From contig NC_064773.1 in assembly GCF_011397635.1 (NCBI RefSeq), positions 3,400,501-3,464,500 on the forward strand: DNA of 64,000 bases. The letters are read 5' to 3'. Source of the DNA: Epinephelus fuscoguttatus (taxonomy: Eukaryota; Chordata; Actinopteri; Perciformes; Serranidae). Numbering within the stretch: the stretch's first letter is position 1; every line of letters begins with the position of its first letter. Below are positions 22,950-35,053 of this stretch, piece after piece. Both the position numbers and the translations under genes were made by a program. A model generated the notes under the pieces. It saw only the letters and a program-made list of their open reading frames with translations, made no database searches and had not been told where the DNA came from.

Positions 22950-24369
22950 TAGTGACAGGTAATGGGATCATTCTGGTGCCGAGGTTTACGGGTATGGGCA
23001 GGTGCAGGTTTTCAAATATGGACCTGTGCAGGACTCTGACGCCCAGCCTCCCCAGCTTAACACTGTTAGCTCTGTTGGCACTGTTGCAGCTGTTAGCACT
23101 GTTTATTAAGTCAGCACTGTTATCTGCTAGGTGTCGACCCAGCCACCTCCATTTTGAGAGTCATGTGCAGACAACACCGGCTCACACTCTGAATCATAGA
23201 TGTGCTTTGAATGTCGTATAGGTTGTAGCTAATTTTAATAGTACAAATAGGTTGCGATGGACGGATAGCAAACATTTTGGATTAATCAGTTAGCCCCTTC
23301 TGTCGATGAAAATAACATTCACCACCTCTCAAAATTGCAGAATTATTCAGAATCTCATTTGTGCATTGGAGATCAATTATATTTACAATGAAATAAGTTC
23401 TACACAAGCCTTTTTTATTAGCTTAATTTTCTCTCATCCATTAGCTTGCAAGCTAAATGATAACTAGAAACACGAAGAGCTAATTAACATAAACACTACT
23501 TGGATAAATGACATTTGGGAACTGGAACTGATCCTTTGATCAGGAGCTTGACTGACCTCTGACTTCATTATAATTCATGTATTCATGTATTAACTATTTA
23601 TTACTGGCTGATTGATGTGATTATGTTCCAGGTGTTTCAGTGTGGTCAGTCAGAAGGGAAAGTGTTTTTAAAGGCGGGGGGATGAAGGCCAGCACCAGCT
23701 GTTTTATATCTGAGCCAGAGGAGTGAACAGAGGCCAGCATGGCTTGTGTGCAGAGACCCGAGGGAGCAGTCTGATGTTTTGTTGTCTGGAGGACATCATT
23801 TACGATCGGTCTCGAGCTTCAGTGTAAATAAAGAAACGTCAGCTGACCACGTCAATGTCCAAATGGCAGTTTCATCACCATAACACTGACCTGAATGGGA
23901 CATGTTGTCAATGAGCTGATCAATAGGAGCACTTGAGATGGCAGCGAGTCAGCGAGCGCAGTGACACATTGATGCCGGGGGAGACTCTGCGGGAGCTGAG
24001 ACGTGCTGGGAGGTTTGACAACCGATCAGTGTTTTCAGATAACTGCAGACCCCAGAGGGAGAGGGGCAGGGAAAAGGTACATCAACACAATACACTGATC
24101 ATTTCTAAATGATCTACTTTATATAAATGTGGTATTTACAGTGATTTCAATCCACCAGTACTTTGTTCTTCAACAAGAAATACCAGCCAAATTACCAAGA
24201 AATGACTGTGGAGATTCATGCTCACACACAGGTATGTTAGATTTGTACATTTCTTGTGCATGACATTGTTCAGATTGCCTGTATATGAGATGAGATTCTC
24301 ATCAGGAGGAGAGGATGCTGGATGGTGTGAGTCCTAGGCGAGAGGACTGCTAAGCAGCAGAGCACTGTT
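22950..24369. other. Intergenic, no gene seen
   Basis: Non-coding, with only short ORFs. A short internal repeat of GTTAGCACTGTT-like words is at about 23060-23125. No recognisable element boundaries. Confidence 0.5.
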
Positions 24370-25740
24370 TGAGACCAGGGGCATTTCCAGCTGCATTTGT
24401 GGTGACCAGATTTGGTATTTTTGAACAAGACATCGGGACATTTTATGCTGTGTTTGCGATGACAAAACCAAGTATTTTTTAACGAGACATATGGGTATTT
24501 CTGCCTGTGCCCATGGCAAACAAACCAGGTATTTTAATGAGATGTTAAGATATTTCCAGCCGTAATTGTGGCGACCAAACCGAATATTTTTTAAGGAGAC
24601 GTTGGGACATTTTCATCTGTCTTAGTGGCAACTAAACAGGGTATTTTTAACAAGACACTGGGTCAATTCCAGGAGTGTTTGAGGCAACATAACAGGCTAT
24701 TTTTTAATGAAACATTGGGACGACTAAACCCAGTATTTTGAACAAGACATGGGGTCAAATCCAGCCACGTTCGGGGCAACAAAGTAGGCTTTTTAGGAGA
24801 CATGGGGACATTTCCAGCCATGTCTACAGTGACCATTCTGGGTATTTTTTAATGAAACGTCGGCACATTTCCAGTGGTGTTTGTGGCAACTAAACTGGGT
24901 ATTTTTTTAACAAAATGTCAGGTCAAATCCAACCATGTTTGGGTCAACAGAACAGGCTATTTTTAACAAGACGTGGGGGCATTTCCAGCCATGCTTATAG
25001 TGACCATTCTGGGTATTTTTTAATGAAACATCGGCACATTTACAGTGGTGTTTGTGGAAACTAAACCCAGTATTTTGAGCAAGACATGGGGTCAAATCCA
25101 GCCACGTTTGGGGCAACAAAATAGGCTGTTTTCTAAGGAGAAGTTGGGACATTCCCAGCCATGTTTATAGTGACCATTCTGGGTATTTTTTAATGAAACA
25201 TTGGCACATTTCCAGTGGTGTTTGTGGCAACTAAACTGGGTATTTTTAACAAGACGTCAGGTCAAATGCAACCATGTCTGGGTCAACAGAACAGGCTATT
25301 TTTAACGAGACATGGGGGCATTTCCAGCAATGCTTGTGGCGACCAAAGAGGGTATTTTGAATAAAATTTTGGGACATTATCAGCTGTGCTTGTGACAACT
25401 CGACCATTTGTTTTTTAAATGAGATATCAGGAAATTTCCAGCCATGTTTGTGGCAAATGAACTGGGTATTTTTAACAAGACGTCAGGTCAAATACAGCCA
25501 CGTTTGGGGCAACAAAATAGGGTGTTTTTTAAGGAGAAGTTGGGACATTACCAGCCATGTTTATAGTGACCATTCTGGGTATTTTTTAACGAAACACTGG
25601 CACATTTCCAGTGGTGTTTGGGTCAACTAAACTGGGTATTTTTAACAAGACGTCAGGTCAAATCCAACCATGTTTGGGTCAACAAAATAGGCTTTTAAGG
25701 AGACATTGGGACATTTCCAGCCATACTTGTAAGATCTGAG
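24370..25740 (+). repeat. Degenerate ~58-bp tandem array (block 2)
   Basis: Roughly 23 units of the form GGGACATTTCCAGCCATG, GTTTGTGGCGACCAAACTG, GGTATTTTTTAACAAGAC. Starts are seen for example near 24434, 24491, 24547, 24605, 24660, 24751, 24804 and 24861. A higher-order order is visible: the units around 24880-25100, 25100-25340 and 25440-25700 repeat the same sequence of variants (GGTCAAATCCAACCATG, GACCATTCTGGGTATTTTT). Same unit and orientation as the array at 1-800. Confidence 0.85.
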
Positions 25741-26910
25741 CTCTGCACCATGAACAAATAAAAGATGTCTGTGATACATGAAGTATAGAGTGTAACAGCA
25801 GGAGGGTGGACAGCTTCCCTGCACACAGCATGAATAACACTGAGGTCAGATCTTACAGTGGGACGCTGCAGAGAAGGAGCACAGCATGAGGAGCGCAGTC
25901 AGTTTCAGAGGGTTTGTCTGTTTACTTCTTTGTTTGTATACGTGAGAGACTAAAGGCAAGAAATATGAATTAAACACGAGTACACGAGGCAAGAATCCAT
26001 AAAATCCCTCCAGTGGTTGGATCAAGGCATTCGGCATGATGCATAATTAAAACATGCAGAGTACACAATTATGGAAATATAAATGAAACATTTGACTTCA
26101 TATATTTTGAATACGTGATCAAATGAGCTCAGACTTTCAGGCTGACATGAGAAAGTGATTGCGTGCTGAGGTGCATTTGAATTCACTTACTGCTGAACTT
26201 TACAAAGGAAAAAAGAGAAACAAAACATATAAAACCATGTATCATTTAGCACACAGTGTTTGCTTTTCTGCTTGAATTTTCCAGTAATTTTCTTGTGACC
26301 CCTCAAATTTATATTGTGGCCCTTTGGAGGGTCCCGACCCTCAGATTGGGAACCATTCATCTAGCCTTTAGCTACTTTCGTTAGCTTGATTATCGAACCA
26401 CCTGGAGTCCCGCCTCAGAAAACATCAGTTATCATCAGTTGTCAGAATTTAAAAGAGTTGATATATTTTCAAAACTATTTCCCATGATGCATCATGTTTA
26501 GGAGCAGTGAGGCAAGTGCACAGCGGCATTTAATGAGGCCCTGGCAACGATCCTGCTGGAGACATGGCTGCTGCGCTCATGGCTCTTTGGGAGAGATATT
26601 TAAATTGGACGTTGACCCCCACACAGCTGGAGGACAGGCAGCATTTACACCATCATTAAAGTGAACAGCGGTGCTCCTGTAGGAGCTAATACATCAGGAG
26701 GCATGTGGAGGAAGATGCAGAGAAATAATACAACAATAAATATTTTGAAGGAATGTAAGCACTTCTGCAGCCTGGTACTTTGTAAGGCAGGGTCAACACG
26801 ATGATCTTCTCCTAACCATAACATATTGGGCCTTAACGTAACCACATAATAACCACAGTAGTGTCATAACATAAAATTGAAATTTGAAGCATAAATTTGA
26901 TTAACTTTAC
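25741..26910. other. Intergenic, no gene seen
   Basis: No coding potential recognised. A segment at about 26290-26360 (CCCGACCCTCAGATTGGGAACCATT) resembles a phrase common at the ends of fish repeats. Confidence 0.4.
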
Positions 26911-27236
26911 CTGTTCTGAAGGGTCCGTGTCAGTGGTTCGACATCCCATTAGTCCGACTGTCCGCGGTGCTGAACGGCTCGCGGCGGGCGTATGGTGCGC
27001 CGCGACCGGCTTGAGGCAGAGCAGGCTCACGGCTTATGTGTTTGTCACTTTCTTTTTCATTTTAACCCACACCATGATCTTTTCCTGACCCTAACCAAGT
27101 GGTTTTTGTGCCTAAACCTAACCAGACCTTAACCACAGGGCATCATGATGATTTTTGGAACGGACATCGGAACAATGAGTTTAATATGGTCGGAACAATG
27201 GGCTGTCGAACCAATGGGCAGTTCCCGTTCTGAAGA
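26911..27236. mobile_element. Imperfect inverted-repeat element, ~325 bp
   Basis: The left side carries GGTTCGACATCCCATTAGTCCGAC and the right side the near-inverse (CGGAACAATGGGCTGTCGAACC). CTGTTCTGAAG and CCCGTTCTGAAG lie at the outer edges. The middle has CCTAACC-type phrases. No ORF. Probably a fish MITE; superfamily not assigned. Confidence 0.45.
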
Positions 27237-27738
27237 CATGAAGATCGAGCATTACACGGCCAGCTCCAGGAAGTTCACCGGTATCGTTGGCTTGTCAACA
27301 AATGCACACGCAGAAAGATTTGTGCGACAGTTGTAACAAACAATACCGTTTTTCGTCTGTAGGGGGACCCCTTGAAGTAAAAAGCACAATCCTCCACTAC
27401 GTTGCTTTAAGTTTCAGCGTTTTTCTCTCTGCCTTGAAAACAGCAGTTGAGAAAATATTTTCAGCTCAAGGTCCATTTAGTAGCTGCTCTTTCTATCAAA
27501 GCATGTGATCCCGATCCAGCACGTGGACTTTTGCTCAGCTGGAAATGTATATGTTCATATATATTTCTTTTTTTTATGTGTCCATGTTGGCTGAAATGTT
27601 AAGAGAACCGTCTCACCTCGAGACGTTTGCTGTTCATCACTGCTTGAGCTAAAAGATGGAGAAAAATCTCATGACTTGAGTTTTGCAATTTCCAGCACTC
27701 TACAGTAACACCGGATACCATCGAATACCGGCGCCTGG

Positions 27739-28300
27739 TCAGTGTGTTTACACGGACAGTTTAATTCCCTTTTCATTCGGAATTAAAGTTCATTCCTATT
27801 AAAAGTGATCTTGTAAACACCTAATTCGGAATGAAAATGGCCAATGTGACTGAAAATTCAATCCGATGTAAGGAGCTGGAATATTCCGTTTCTAATTCTG
27901 AATGAAAGAATTTCTCACACTTGTAGACACTCATTCCTCTTTAAGTTCATTCCGGTCTTTCTGTGCATGCTCGTTTCCTTGCCCTTCTGGCGCAATGACG
28001 TATATAGCGCACACAGCATCGGGCTGAGATAGAGCAGTCGGACTCGTTGCACTCACCGGTTTCCAGTCGCCACAGCACGGTCTTCTATCTCCCTTCTCCT
28101 CCTCAACAGACGAAGCATTAGCAGAACAAGGTTGTTGTCGTACTGCTGCTTCAAGAATATAAGCAAAACAAGCCCGAAAAAGGCACTAAGAACGGCGTCG
28201 TCAAGCATCTTGTTATCCGGAGTGAGGACTACAGTGTTTTCTTCCAGTAAACGTAAACACGTAACATCCACCCCGCCCCCTATCCAATCAGAAATCAATC
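27739..28300 (-). mobile_element. Possible PIF/Harbinger-like relic
   Basis: Begins with a GTGTTTACACGGAC-type end, then GGAATTAAAG/CATTCC phrases typical of such fish elements. The minus-strand ORF 28053-28298 contains a leucine-rich, arginine-rich segment (LVLLMLRLLRRRREIEDR) like the N-terminal part of Harbinger nucleases. The right boundary is uncertain, and the protein match is only a composition and motif impression. Confidence 0.3.
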
Positions 28301-28316
28301 AAGTCACGCACACTAA

Positions 28317-28660
28317 ACTTTCACCTGGGAGGCCGGTGATTGCTTCCCGTATAATTGTAAAGCCGAACCCTGTTCTCTTTTCCTAAACCCAACCACGTGC
28401 ATGTCTTGGCTGAAAGTAACCACATGTTAAACCGTGGTTTTGCACCAACGTAGTGTTTTTATTTTGAAAGAGACTGTATGCAAACTGAACATTTCCTGTG
28501 AGAACAGAAGTGTATTTTGAAAACAGACAATGCATGTAACAGGCTGAAGTTGACACGGCGTCCCAGAACGTCAACAACCAACACACCCAGGGTACCTTGG
28601 ACGTCATATGTGGACGTGGAAAGTCTATGACCAAACGTGGACATGTGACGAGTCGGATGT
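28317..28660 (+). mobile_element. ~590-bp non-autonomous TIR element, copy a (5'-truncated)
   Basis: Shares a long, ordered series of phrases with four other copies in this window: CTAAACCCAACCACGTGC, GTATTTTGAAAACAGACAATG, CATGTAACAGGCTGAAGTTGA, CACCCAGGGTACC, CATGACCAAACG-like. The left portion of the full element is missing. Confidence 0.75.
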
Positions 28661-28997
28661 TTTAAACAGTCTACTGCCAGCTATGTTAACACTGGCTCTT
28701 CTAGAAGTCCTAATGCATCAGTCGCATTTGCAACAACGCCTGTATGTAACGTCCCTGTCAAATGAATGAATACAATTTAAAAAATACAAATTATTATGTT
28801 ATATATATATAAGATATAAATTATTAAAAACAGATGAATAATAATTACTGCATGTAAGCATGTGGAGCCCATGCCACCAGGTTCCCTTTTAATCTTGCAT
28901 GTGTTTGTACATTTGATCCGACCATGAAGATGTAAATGTTGAAACCAAACGCAACCTTCAGGGAATCCCTTCATACAGCATGTCACTAGCATGGCGT

Positions 28998-29000
<3 letters not shown>

Positions 29001-29033
<33 letters not shown>
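29001..29033 (+). repeat. (TG)n microsatellite
   Basis: Sixteen uninterrupted TG dinucleotides. Confidence 0.97.
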
Positions 29034-29034
<1 letters not shown>

Positions 29035-29973
29035 CTATTTTTAGAACGCTCCTCTTTCTTTGAGGGGATTCTGGAATCTATTTTTGCTGAGGGTCCTGCC
29101 AGTCTGCACCATTTAGCATCCAGATGGGGGTGTAGGGGGGGTTGGTGGTGCACGCTAAATGAGGAGATGCAGCAGTTTCCCCGTCAGTACGTCACAGTTT
29201 ATGCAATTAAGCCTGTGTAGTATATTAGCTAATACTGCTGTCTGTGTGTGTGTGTATGAACCCTCTCTAGGCTGATGTGCACTGTGCCGTATTTTCATGC
29301 CTCTCCCCTCTGGCTCATCTCACTAATGGTATGACCCAAAAAAAATTATAATAAAAAAAATCCCTACACTTTCTGTTAAGAGAGGAATCGACCTTGCTTT
29401 GCCCTCCAGCATGCACAAAAAACACAAACCTTTTTATGGTGGAGTATCTGTTTTACTGCAGATCTGTTCCTCTAACACACAACCTCAGAATATCATAAAT
29501 GTATAACCTGCTGGTGTGACAGTGAGATATATATTTGTATCTTAAAACAAGGATTTTATGAGTAACTTCATGTTTCTGACCATTTAAAAAACATAAAAAT
29601 AAAAACATTTTAAACTTGAAACAAAAAAAAGACAATATTTAGTTGATTAATTTCAATTAATTGCTCAGCAGGTCAGCTAAAAAAAAATATTTTTTATTTA
29701 ATTATTTTTAAATTTTCCTCCAATCAGCATATAATTCGACATATATGGAAAATAAAGTTTCTAATAATAGCTACATATCAATAAATCATGAAGTTATAAT
29801 TTACCTTGAGCTTTTCTGTAAATGTACGGAAGCATATTGCTGCCATGCGAGTAAAAACGTGGAGCATTTCTTGCTATGATAAAATGCTTTTCATGTTTTT
29901 ACCAGATATATTTTCACAGTATGACATCATAGAAAATTATCAAAATATAACAAGAAACATTCCTTGTAAAAAA

Positions 29974-29975
<2 letters not shown>

Positions 29976-30016
<41 letters not shown>
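29976..30016 (+). repeat. (AT)n microsatellite
   Basis: About 20 uninterrupted AT dinucleotides. The tyrosine/isoleucine run in the local ORF is an artefact of this tract. Confidence 0.97.
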
Positions 30017-30021
<5 letters not shown>

Positions 30022-30431
30022 ATAATAAAATATCATGTTATAACATGAAACATTAACATCATATATATGTGTATATATATATATATACATATATATGTTT
30101 GTTTTTTTCTGAAAAAAGTGTCAACTTTATATGACGGGATAACATGAAAATATCTTGTTAAAAACTTGAAAAATATTTTGTTATAAAAGGAAACTTTTCA
30201 TGTTATCACCTGATGCACATCAGTTTAGTTTAGTTATGTATTCTGTTGTGGCAACAATGTGTTTCCATATAAATAAAATTTCCCATTTTCCCATTTTCCC
30301 TTAAATTCATACCAACTTATATTGCAGCTGGAGCTGCAAAGAGAAAATGGCATTTTAATACTGTTTGCAACATAAGGAATGTGTATTTACATTCTTTATT
30401 TTTGCAGTAATTTTAATTTAATTTAATTTAA

Positions 30432-30778
30432 TTTAATTTTTAATTTTAATTTTATATACTTTATTAATCCCTGAGGGGAAATTCAATTTTTCACTCTGTC
30501 AATTACACACAGGCCCGAACACACACACACATGCACAAACAGGACCTATACATGCACTAAGTGGAGAGAAGTCAGAGTGAGGGGGCTGCCTTGGTCAGGC
30601 GCCCCGAGCAGTTGGGGGGTTCAGTGCCTTGCTCAGGGGCACCTCGGCAGTGCCCAGGAGGTGAACTGGCACCTCTCCAGCTACCAGTCCACCCTCCATA
30701 TTTTGGTCCAGACGGGGACTTGAACGGGCGACCTTCCAGTTCCCAACCCAAGTCCCTATGGACTGAGCTACTGCCACA
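30432..30778 (-). mobile_element. tRNA-derived SINE
   Basis: Read on the minus strand, it starts with a tRNA-like head: a box A-like GGCAGTAGCTCAGTCC (30775-30760) and a box B-like GGTCGCCCGTTCAAGTCCC (30733-30715). It continues with a body including GAGGTGCCCCTGAGCAAGG-type sequence and ends in CCTCAGGGATTAATAAAGTA and an AT-rich tail. RNA polymerase III internal promoters of this kind define tRNA SINEs, and this body is common in spiny-rayed fish genomes. The ORFs on either strand are by-products. Confidence 0.8.
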
Positions 30779-31520
30779 AGTCTGTTTATTTCTTTACATT
30801 CTATTATCTTAACAATAAACTGTGATTTAAAGTGTCATTTTGCAGCTAAAAACACAACATCTGCCTGTAAAGCGAGTCTAACTGGTGTACTGCTTTTTAA
30901 AAATCTGTATACGTGCCTGATAAATGAGTAGAATGTTTTTGCAAGGAGCCTTTAATGCAGAGGGAATGCTGTGTTTTCATATCAGTCAGTCACGGATGAC
31001 TGTGCAGTCGGCTAACAAAATGCTTCCTCTGAGGCGAAAGAGAGCAAACGAGCCCATGTGAACGGGGCGATCACAGGGTAATGTGACTGATGACTCCGGC
31101 TGTGGCCTAGATTAATGACTAGTGGCCACTCACCATCTTCAAATGGACGGGAATGTCCTTGGATTACAGGCTAATCCCAGTTGAGATTTGAGAGATGAGA
31201 GAACTTTGTGGCCGTGATAAAGCCCAGTAATGGCTGTGTGTGAAGCAAAGATTAGTCGTCTAACAACCTCTCTTACATCGACGTATCACAGAGCCTTTGG
31301 TTAACTCTTCAGTGTGGTCAGGCTCTCAGCTGATCCTGATTAAACTCATTGTTTAAGTGAAGAAAGCTGCTCATTGACTATTAAGCCAGTGTGTCAAAGG
31401 ACCCTGCACACACAGACTCCACAGGCCTGAGAGTGGCGACACTGATCGGTCCATCCATCCATCTAGAGCGAGATATATCTCAACAGCTGCTGAGCTGATT
31501 TTATGTGGCTTTTTTAACCT
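30779..31520. other. Intergenic, no gene seen
   Basis: Non-coding sequence. No ORF above 60 codons and no recognisable repeat. Confidence 0.5.
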
Positions 31521-31968
31521 AGTCTCACTGAGAAGACTCTGATATTGTTTAACAGTGCCCAGCAGTGTCAGGGGGAAACGCAGCGAGACAAAAATAAAAG
31601 TTAAAGCAGCAGAAGTCCATGTAGGGTGGACGGGAGGGGTGGTGGATGGGTCTAACAGCCACTGACCTTCAGGCTGGTGTTCTTCCTGTAAGACTGTAAA
31701 GCTAAACCTTGTTCCTATTTCCTAAACCCAACCAGCTGCGTTTGATGTTGAAGGGAAAAAAAGGTCAGTCGAAGGTGCTGTACCGTCGTAGTGCATGTAT
31801 TTTGAAAGAAGACAATACATGTAACAGGCCGAAGTTGACACAGCGTCCCAGAACGTCAACAACTAACGCACCCAGGGTACCTCATATCAGGGACGTCATA
31901 TCTCAATGAAGAAAGTCCATGACCAAACGCTGATATGCGATGAGGTCAGAGTGAGAATGTGATGGCCG
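31521..31968 (+). mobile_element. ~590-bp non-autonomous TIR element, copy b (internally shortened)
   Basis: Starts near AGTCTCACTGAGAAG and ends GAGGTCAGAGTGAGAATGTG. It carries the GTGTCAGGGGGAAAC, GGGTGGTGGATGGGTC, CTAAACCCAACC, GACAATACATGTAACAGGC and CACCCAGGGTACC blocks in order, but lacks the segment with the GCAAACTG-TTTCCTGT phrase seen in copies a and c. Confidence 0.7.
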
Positions 31969-34166
31969 TTTTAATGTTTCCAAAAGGATGAAAAATATTA
32001 CTTACATTACTTTACTTCAGCGACACCATCTGGTTAAAATGTTCCCTTGATCAACACTTTGGTGCTTACCCAATTATCTCAAAGACTCTTGGAGATTTTT
32101 TAAAGGTATACTGTGCAGGAATTCTCAGCTACTGTTTGCAAACAATATCACCAGTCAACTCCAGCATTGTTCGTCGGAGTGTCGCCTCACTATATGTGCA
32201 TTTTTCGGCGCTGTGTCTGCAATTTTCGTAGCTTCCCTTTGGATGCATGTTGCTTATTTTGAGGAAAATACATGGACACTATTCACTACATTAACATGAC
32301 ATTAGAGAAAACTGATTTACTGTGTCAGTCCGGCTAAAACCAGACTTTTAAAATATATGTAAGCATGTTAGTCCCACTGAAATCGTACCAAATCAAGTTT
32401 TGCAAAGTTGGACTAACACACCCAGATCATGTGACTCCTGCATGTATACAGTCAATCATACCCAAACTGACCGAGGCGCTCTGAGCATGCTCCACAGTTT
32501 CCGCCCCGGGCTTTGACCCGGAAGTCCAATAGCATTAAATGTGTAAGAGAAGAAGAAGAAGAAGAAGAAAAGGTAAAGCCCATACCAAATGTACAGAGCT
32601 GTAAAGTTGTCCACCATGGTACCAGTTAGCAGCTAGCTAACCATAGCTAACTTGTTTGTCCATTGTTTGGTCTGTGACGTAATAGGTCAACAGGAAAAAG
32701 GTCCAATACTAACAAGCTGAAAGGGGGCATATCTCCACCTATCGTAGAGGAGTCGCACATACTTGGCTCAATAAATGGATTCCCCTCCCGTGCCTGTATA
32801 CTGGGACAAGGACAGTAGGCCAGTTAGATGTCCTAGTCGAGCCATAACTGCAGCTCCACTTAACTGTGCATATCGACGTACTGAGTAAGTTGTACTGTGG
32901 GATATGTAGTACCCAATGTTTGAAAGGCTTGAGCCATACCAAGAACCAATGCATGCATCAGTTTTGAGCATTCTGCCTCTTGCAAGTCCACCAACATTTT
33001 GGAAATGCAATACCGCATGTCTAATGTCCACCTTTAGGTTTGACATTTTATGGATTCCGTTTTTAAAGGCATGGGTGGACCACCAGCTGATTTATTACAA
33101 CACATATATTATCAAAACATCAGTATTAGAAATCTACCCTCCTGCATATAACGTGATCCAAGGTGGGGTCGTGATCCTGAGACTGGGACCTTCTGCATCA
33201 CACCACAGTGTTAAACTGTATTCAGCAGTAGTATAATGAAGCTAATATTCAACAACAGAGGTTTTGATAAACATGTCCTCCACCTTAATAGAAATGTAAG
33301 AGTGCAGACAATCAGCCTGAACACTTCCTCCTTCAGGAACAACACCAAACACTTCTACCTTAATAAACCAGGCGTATAGACCATGGTTCACTGAGCTGCC
33401 CTCAGCTCTGATTCATGCAGGTCATGAGGAGGACAGTCACAAACTGCACACATGAACACACAGATTGCTCCACTCAGACCTTCTGTATTGTTGCTTCCTG
33501 TTATGGCTTGCCTCATGGGACAGGAGAAGTGAAACCACCTCGGACCGATCAATTATTAATGCGGAGCGGAGCTGCGTTTCAGAAACACAAAGGCAAAGTG
33601 ATCTCGTCTCTCAGCCGCCCATTCAGTCGATCAGACTGCCACTGATCAAATGTTGCTGTAGTCATAAAGTTATGCTGATGAGGAGAGGACAACTGTGCCT
33701 CTTCAGATTTTAAAAATAAAACAGGATTGAAGGAGCTCAACTGTAATGATGTGTCTTAAAAGCAGAGTTTGTCGTTGTGGGGAATGATCTTCTTCACTCT
33801 GGTGGAGATTTGGATGAGAAGATCATTACAAATCACCACATCTATTTATTACCCATAAGGCTACAGCAGCAGCCAGTCATCTCAGCTCAGCATAAGTACT
33901 GTAAACACTGATTATGATAATACAATGACCTCAGTGTGTTTCCAGGTGTTTGGGAGTTATAGACGACTGCATATGTTGAAAGTAATATAAAGCCTTCATC
34001 GTCTTCAAGTGGAGCTGTGTGAAGTCTGACACCGAGTCCTACCTGGGCCTCAGATTATCAGACTATCGCGCCGCATTGCGACGCTCTCTGTCCACACTGG
34101 ATCCAACAAACCAGAAAAGATGGGCCATTACGTACTTCCTTATTATTGATACTCGCAACAATACTA
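31969..34166. other. Intergenic; (AAG)n and possible MITE pieces
   Basis: An (AAG)n-rich run lies at about 32548-32570. The phrases at 32105-32240 (TATACTGTGCAGGAATT) look like fish repeat DNA without definable ends. No gene recognised; the ORFs are short and unrecognisable. Confidence 0.45.
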
Positions 34167-35053
34167 TTAACTCTTTCACTGCCTAAGACAAGTTATCTTG
34201 TTTTAGGCTTTTTTTTAATTGCAACGTTATGCTGAATATCTTGTCCAACTCCTCTGTGAAGATCAGACTTGTATCTTCAAAATAAAGTGCAGAAAAATGC
34301 ATTTGGATAGAAGAGCACGTGCATCTGGTTTGTGGGAGTAGGTACGAGATCAGAGACAACAGCGATTACAGTTTACAGTGTGTTACAGACTAGGATTACA
34401 GAAAAGGATTTGGCTTTTTGGACTAAGGATATCGGCGTTTTGTTTCTATCGACTCTGGCTTTACGGACTTTGGATACGGACCTTGGATCACGGTTTGAAC
34501 GCTACAATGCCGCGGTGTTGTTCGAGGTCTGGGGTTGCCCTCAAGCAACTTACTCTTGTCGAGATGTTAACACCACGAAACGCCAGTGCTACTGGGCCGG
34601 GCCAGGCTGTGCCGAGCCGGGCTCCACCGGAGGCCGGTGCGCCGGAGGCTGAAGAGGCGCAGCTCACATCTGCGGCCTCGCCCTTTGATCAGCACGACAG
34701 GGTGTTGCTGCCAGCCCAGACTCAGGATCTGGTGATCATGGGGGAAACCGTGTACATAAAAAAAATTGTACTGGCTCACCTGAAAATGACTGCCGACACA
34801 AAAACCTCTTTTTCTCAAGATTTTGGTGCCAAAATGGCTTTTTGGGCTAAACTAACCTATATTCAACAGCCAATTACTCAAGACTGGAACAAGTTAGAAA
34901 CACGCTCTTTTTTGCTGGAAATTAGAGACTCTCTTCTTTCGTTTGGTGGGTTGCATGTGTATATACTAATAGTACATAATATATGGTGAGCTGGAAAATG
35001 CCTGGCAAGCTGGTGGATGTTGTTTTGAAAATGCCTGGCAGTGAAAGAGTTAA
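34167..35053 (+). mobile_element. 887-bp TTAA-flanked element with perfect 13-bp TIRs
   Basis: TTAA at 34167-34170 and 35050-35053 brackets perfect 13-bp inverted termini, CTCTTTCACTGCC (34171-34183) and GGCAGTGAAAGAG (35037-35049). This is the arrangement of piggyBac-type transposons. Inside the left end is a hairpin (GCCTAAGACAAG, TTAT, CTTGTTTTAGGC), and near the right end AAATGCCTGGCA is directly repeated (about 34996 and 35029). It contains the ORF at 34378-34989. No DDE transposase is recognisable, so it is probably non-autonomous. Confidence 0.75.
34378..34989 (+). CDS. Unrecognised 203-codon ORF inside the TTAA element
   Basis: The longest open frame outside kcna1 that is not a simple repeat. 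Residues 1-45 are hydrophobic and aromatic, and probably not natural coding. A better start may be the internal Met of MPRCCSRSG (codon 44). The middle is alanine/proline/glutamate-rich, then comes a more protein-like stretch (GETVYIKKIVLAHLKM, AFWAKLTYIQQPITQDWNKLETRSFLLEIRD). No domain is recognised. It spans most of the element and ends 60 bp before the right TIR. It may be the decayed remnant of the element's own protein or of captured sequence; expression is unproven. Confidence 0.3.
   Translation: MCYRLGLQKRIWLFGLRISAFCFYRLWLYGLWIRTLDHGLNATMPRCCSRSGVALKQLTLVEMLTPRNASATGPGQAVPSRAPPEAGAPEAEEAQLTSAASPFDQHDRVLLPAQTQDLVIMGETVYIKKIVLAHLKMTADTKTSFSQDFGAKMAFWAKLTYIQQPITQDWNKLETRSFLLEIRDSLLSFGGLHVYILIVHNIW

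Larger units (their letters stand above)
28661..30431. other. Intergenic with TG and AT microsatellites
   Basis: (TG)n at about 29001-29033 and (AT)n at about 29976-30016, with a second AT-rich tract at about 30063-30100. Sequence is AT-rich throughout and has no recognisable gene. TTTAA pentamer repeats lie at about 30411-30440. Confidence 0.7.

Noticed and set aside
28053..28298. Independent leucine/arginine-rich gene
   Set aside because: Short, without conserved partner features, and inside a probable Harbinger-like relic.
30715..30778. Possible tRNA gene on the minus strand
   Set aside because: Box A and box B are present, but the acceptor stem and a proper cloverleaf are not, and the sequence continues into a SINE body and tail.
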